Shown here: piece by piece, positions 62,479 through 63,369 of the stretch
Numbering within the stretch: the stretch's first letter is position 1
How the letters are laid out: each line of letters begins with the position of its first letter
From: Clostridiaceae bacterium
GTDB taxonomy: Bacteria; Bacillota; Clostridia; DSM-8532
Assembly: GCA_012519655.1 (NCBI GenBank)
Contig: JAAYPS010000148.1
Coordinates: 1-63,369, forward strand
Direction: 5' to 3'
Length of the DNA: 63,369 nucleotides
Notes under the pieces: model-generated
Database searches by the model: none
Told to the model about the DNA's origin: nothing
What the model saw: the letters and a program-made list of their open reading frames with translations, nothing else
Position numbers and translations under genes: made by a program

Positions 62479-62532
62479 TTTTATGTGAGTGATATTAAAA
62501 GTAAAATGTTACTAACAACAGTGCAACCGTGG

Positions 62533-62556
62533 AACACAGAGGGACGGTTCTTTTGT
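62533..62556. repeat. REP-like repeat copy, right end diverged
   Basis: AACACAGAGGGACGG followed by TTCTTTTGT, then a diverged end (AAG instead of GTT). It matches the 26.4-kb copies over 24 bases. Confidence 0.75.
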
Positions 62557-62818
62557 AAGAGGACAATACAGGGTATCAATTCTTTTTTGTTACTTAATGA
62601 ACACTAGGTATTGAAGTTAAGCATTTTATTATTACTGTTAGATAATGCTTTTTCTACATAATATCACTTATCTCTAATTTATAAATTCAATTTAGTATAT
62701 TATATTATCCAAGTTGTAAACTAAACCTTAAGGTTTAATAGTTGTGATTAGATTTACATACAGTGCAGCTCCTAACTTCCGTATAATTTTACATTCAAAA
62801 GGCATTAGTAATTACAAA

Positions 62819-62834
62819 TGTTTCACGTGAAACA
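62819..62834. promoter_or_regulatory. parS site
   Basis: TGTTTCACGTGAAACA, perfect, lying between the two repeat copies in unrelated flanking sequence. Confidence 0.93.
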
Positions 62835-63094
62835 TTTGTATTCAATAATATTTTAATGTCGAAGTAACATACTTTAATTAGTTTTGTTTACTTCATTCAT
62901 TTTTCTAAACTAGTTTAGTTCATACGAGCTTATTAATGCTTTATTAAATAATTGTTCGGTGATATTAATTCTCATGTATGATCTCCTATAATAAAAATCA
63001 GAATCAACTCTAAACTATCAAACTCCCAAAAGAAATATTTTTGATAATATTACTGTAATTTAATTTATCTTATAAACTAATATTTGTGACTCAT

Positions 63095-63121
63095 AACACA
63101 AGAGAACTGTTCTTTTGTGCT
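63095..63121. repeat. Degenerate REP-like repeat copy
   Basis: AACACAAGAGAACTG followed by TTCTTTTGTGCT keeps the family's ends and length but has several changes in the core. Confidence 0.6.
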
Positions 63122-63340
63122 GACCAACAAAACACAAGGTATCATCAATATAAAAATACAATACTTTTGTTTAACAGTTCTATAACTCTTGTTCAGTATT
63201 CAAATATCTGATTTACTACATTTTACATTTGAGTTTTGCCTGAACCTTATAGATAGATTCATGTGATTTGATTCACAGACATGTCGATTCTTTCATCGGT
63301 AAAAGATTGCTTACGTTTTAAATGCTATTGATTATTAAAA

Positions 63341-63356
63341 TGTTTCACGTGAAACA
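63341..63356. promoter_or_regulatory. parS site
   Basis: TGTTTCACGTGAAACA, perfect, 13 bases before the window end. Confidence 0.93.
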
Positions 63357-63369
63357 TTTTATGTGAGTG

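Larger units (their letters stand above)
62212..62499. repeat. Left copy of a parS-bearing direct repeat of about 280 bp
   Basis: This block recurs imperfectly at 63092-63369, where the window ends. Both copies run from a REP-like repeat through AACAAAACACAAG, TGATTTGATTCACAGACATGTCG, a small hairpin and ATGCTATTGATTATTAAAA to a parS and ATGTGAGTG. The right half is nearly identical; the left half is diverged. No reading frame is conserved. Confidence 0.85.
63092..63369. repeat. Right copy of the parS-bearing direct repeat, truncated by the window
   Basis: It corresponds to 62212-62499, offset by about 880 bp. It includes a degenerate REP-like copy, the hairpin at 63285-63298 and a parS. The match runs to the last base of the window, so the repeat may extend further. 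Confidence 0.85.

Noticed and set aside
62101-63369. oriC with DnaA boxes in the parS region
   Set aside because: No cluster of TTATCCACA-type boxes; only partial matches such as TTATCCAAG. The origin is probably further right.

Overview
The window looks like an origin-proximal chromosome segment of an AT-rich, spore-forming member of the Clostridia (Lachnospiraceae/Ruminococcaceae-like; the family is my inference). The grounds are AT-rich sequence with strong AGGAGG-type ribosome binding sites, sporulation genes (spoVB, a GerMN-domain protein), an NfnAB-type bifurcating transhydrogenase, and a serS-DUF4446-parB-parA block beside several parS sites. All but five of the genes lie on the minus strand. 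This fits a replication origin to the right of the window, with replication moving leftward.

Layout. (1) About 0.1-29.6 kb is a carbohydrate/uronate utilisation island. From its right end, reading leftward, it holds a GH106-like hydrolase, an old-yellow-enzyme flavoprotein (plus strand), an AraC regulator, an LplB/LplC-type ABC importer, a 2,3-diketo-L-gulonate reductase homologue, a PreA-like FMN/Fe-S oxidoreductase, a solute-binding lipoprotein, an intracellular heparinase II/III-type lyase, a TIM-barrel isomerase and a Gfo/Idh/MocA dehydrogenase. A membrane-anchored AraC sensor follows, then two more Gfo/Idh enzymes, a second TIM-barrel isomerase, a TldD/TldE protease pair with its own promoter, two regulators (GntR, AraC) and a GH4 glycosidase. 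(2) 29.7-41.5 kb holds housekeeping and stress genes: dinB, an ABC-2 exporter, a CtsR-controlled hsp20, spoVB, a DksA-type zinc-finger protein, a LURP-one protein, a GerMN protein, tRNA-Arg, a 54-residue membrane protein and corA. (3) 41.6-47.6 kb is a second sugar cluster: GH127 arabinofuranosidase, GH112 phosphorylase and a mannitol/fructuronate dehydrogenase. (4) 47.8-54 kb holds sfsA (probable CTG start), yjbQ, the AMMECR1/Memo/radical-SAM pair and nfnAB. (5) 54.8-57 kb is a restriction-modification pair. (6) 57.5-63.4 kb holds tRNA-fMet, tRNA-Leu, serS, DUF4446, parB, parA and a 1.29-kb non-coding parS region made of partly duplicated sequence.

How the genes work together. In the large island an importer brings in oligosaccharides. 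A cytosolic lyase and glycosidases cut them, and a set of NAD(P)- and flavin-dependent oxidoreductases with two TIM-barrel enzymes processes the products. Three Gfo/Idh dehydrogenases plus two xylose-isomerase-like enzymes suggest oxidation/elimination (3-keto-glycoside) chemistry; this is a hypothesis. A family of short imperfect palindromes built around GGGACGGTTCTTTTGTG is scattered at island boundaries, between convergent genes and in the parS region.

The most notable signals are: three perfect parS sites plus one near-perfect site inside parA; a duplicated parS-bearing block with a covarying hairpin; a 36-bp perfect palindrome; two perfect CtsR boxes flanking the hsp20 promoter; a nested stem structure near 2.8 kb; and the poorly understood AMMECR1/Memo/radical-SAM pair. 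I did not find CRISPR arrays, prophage genes, or intact transposase genes.
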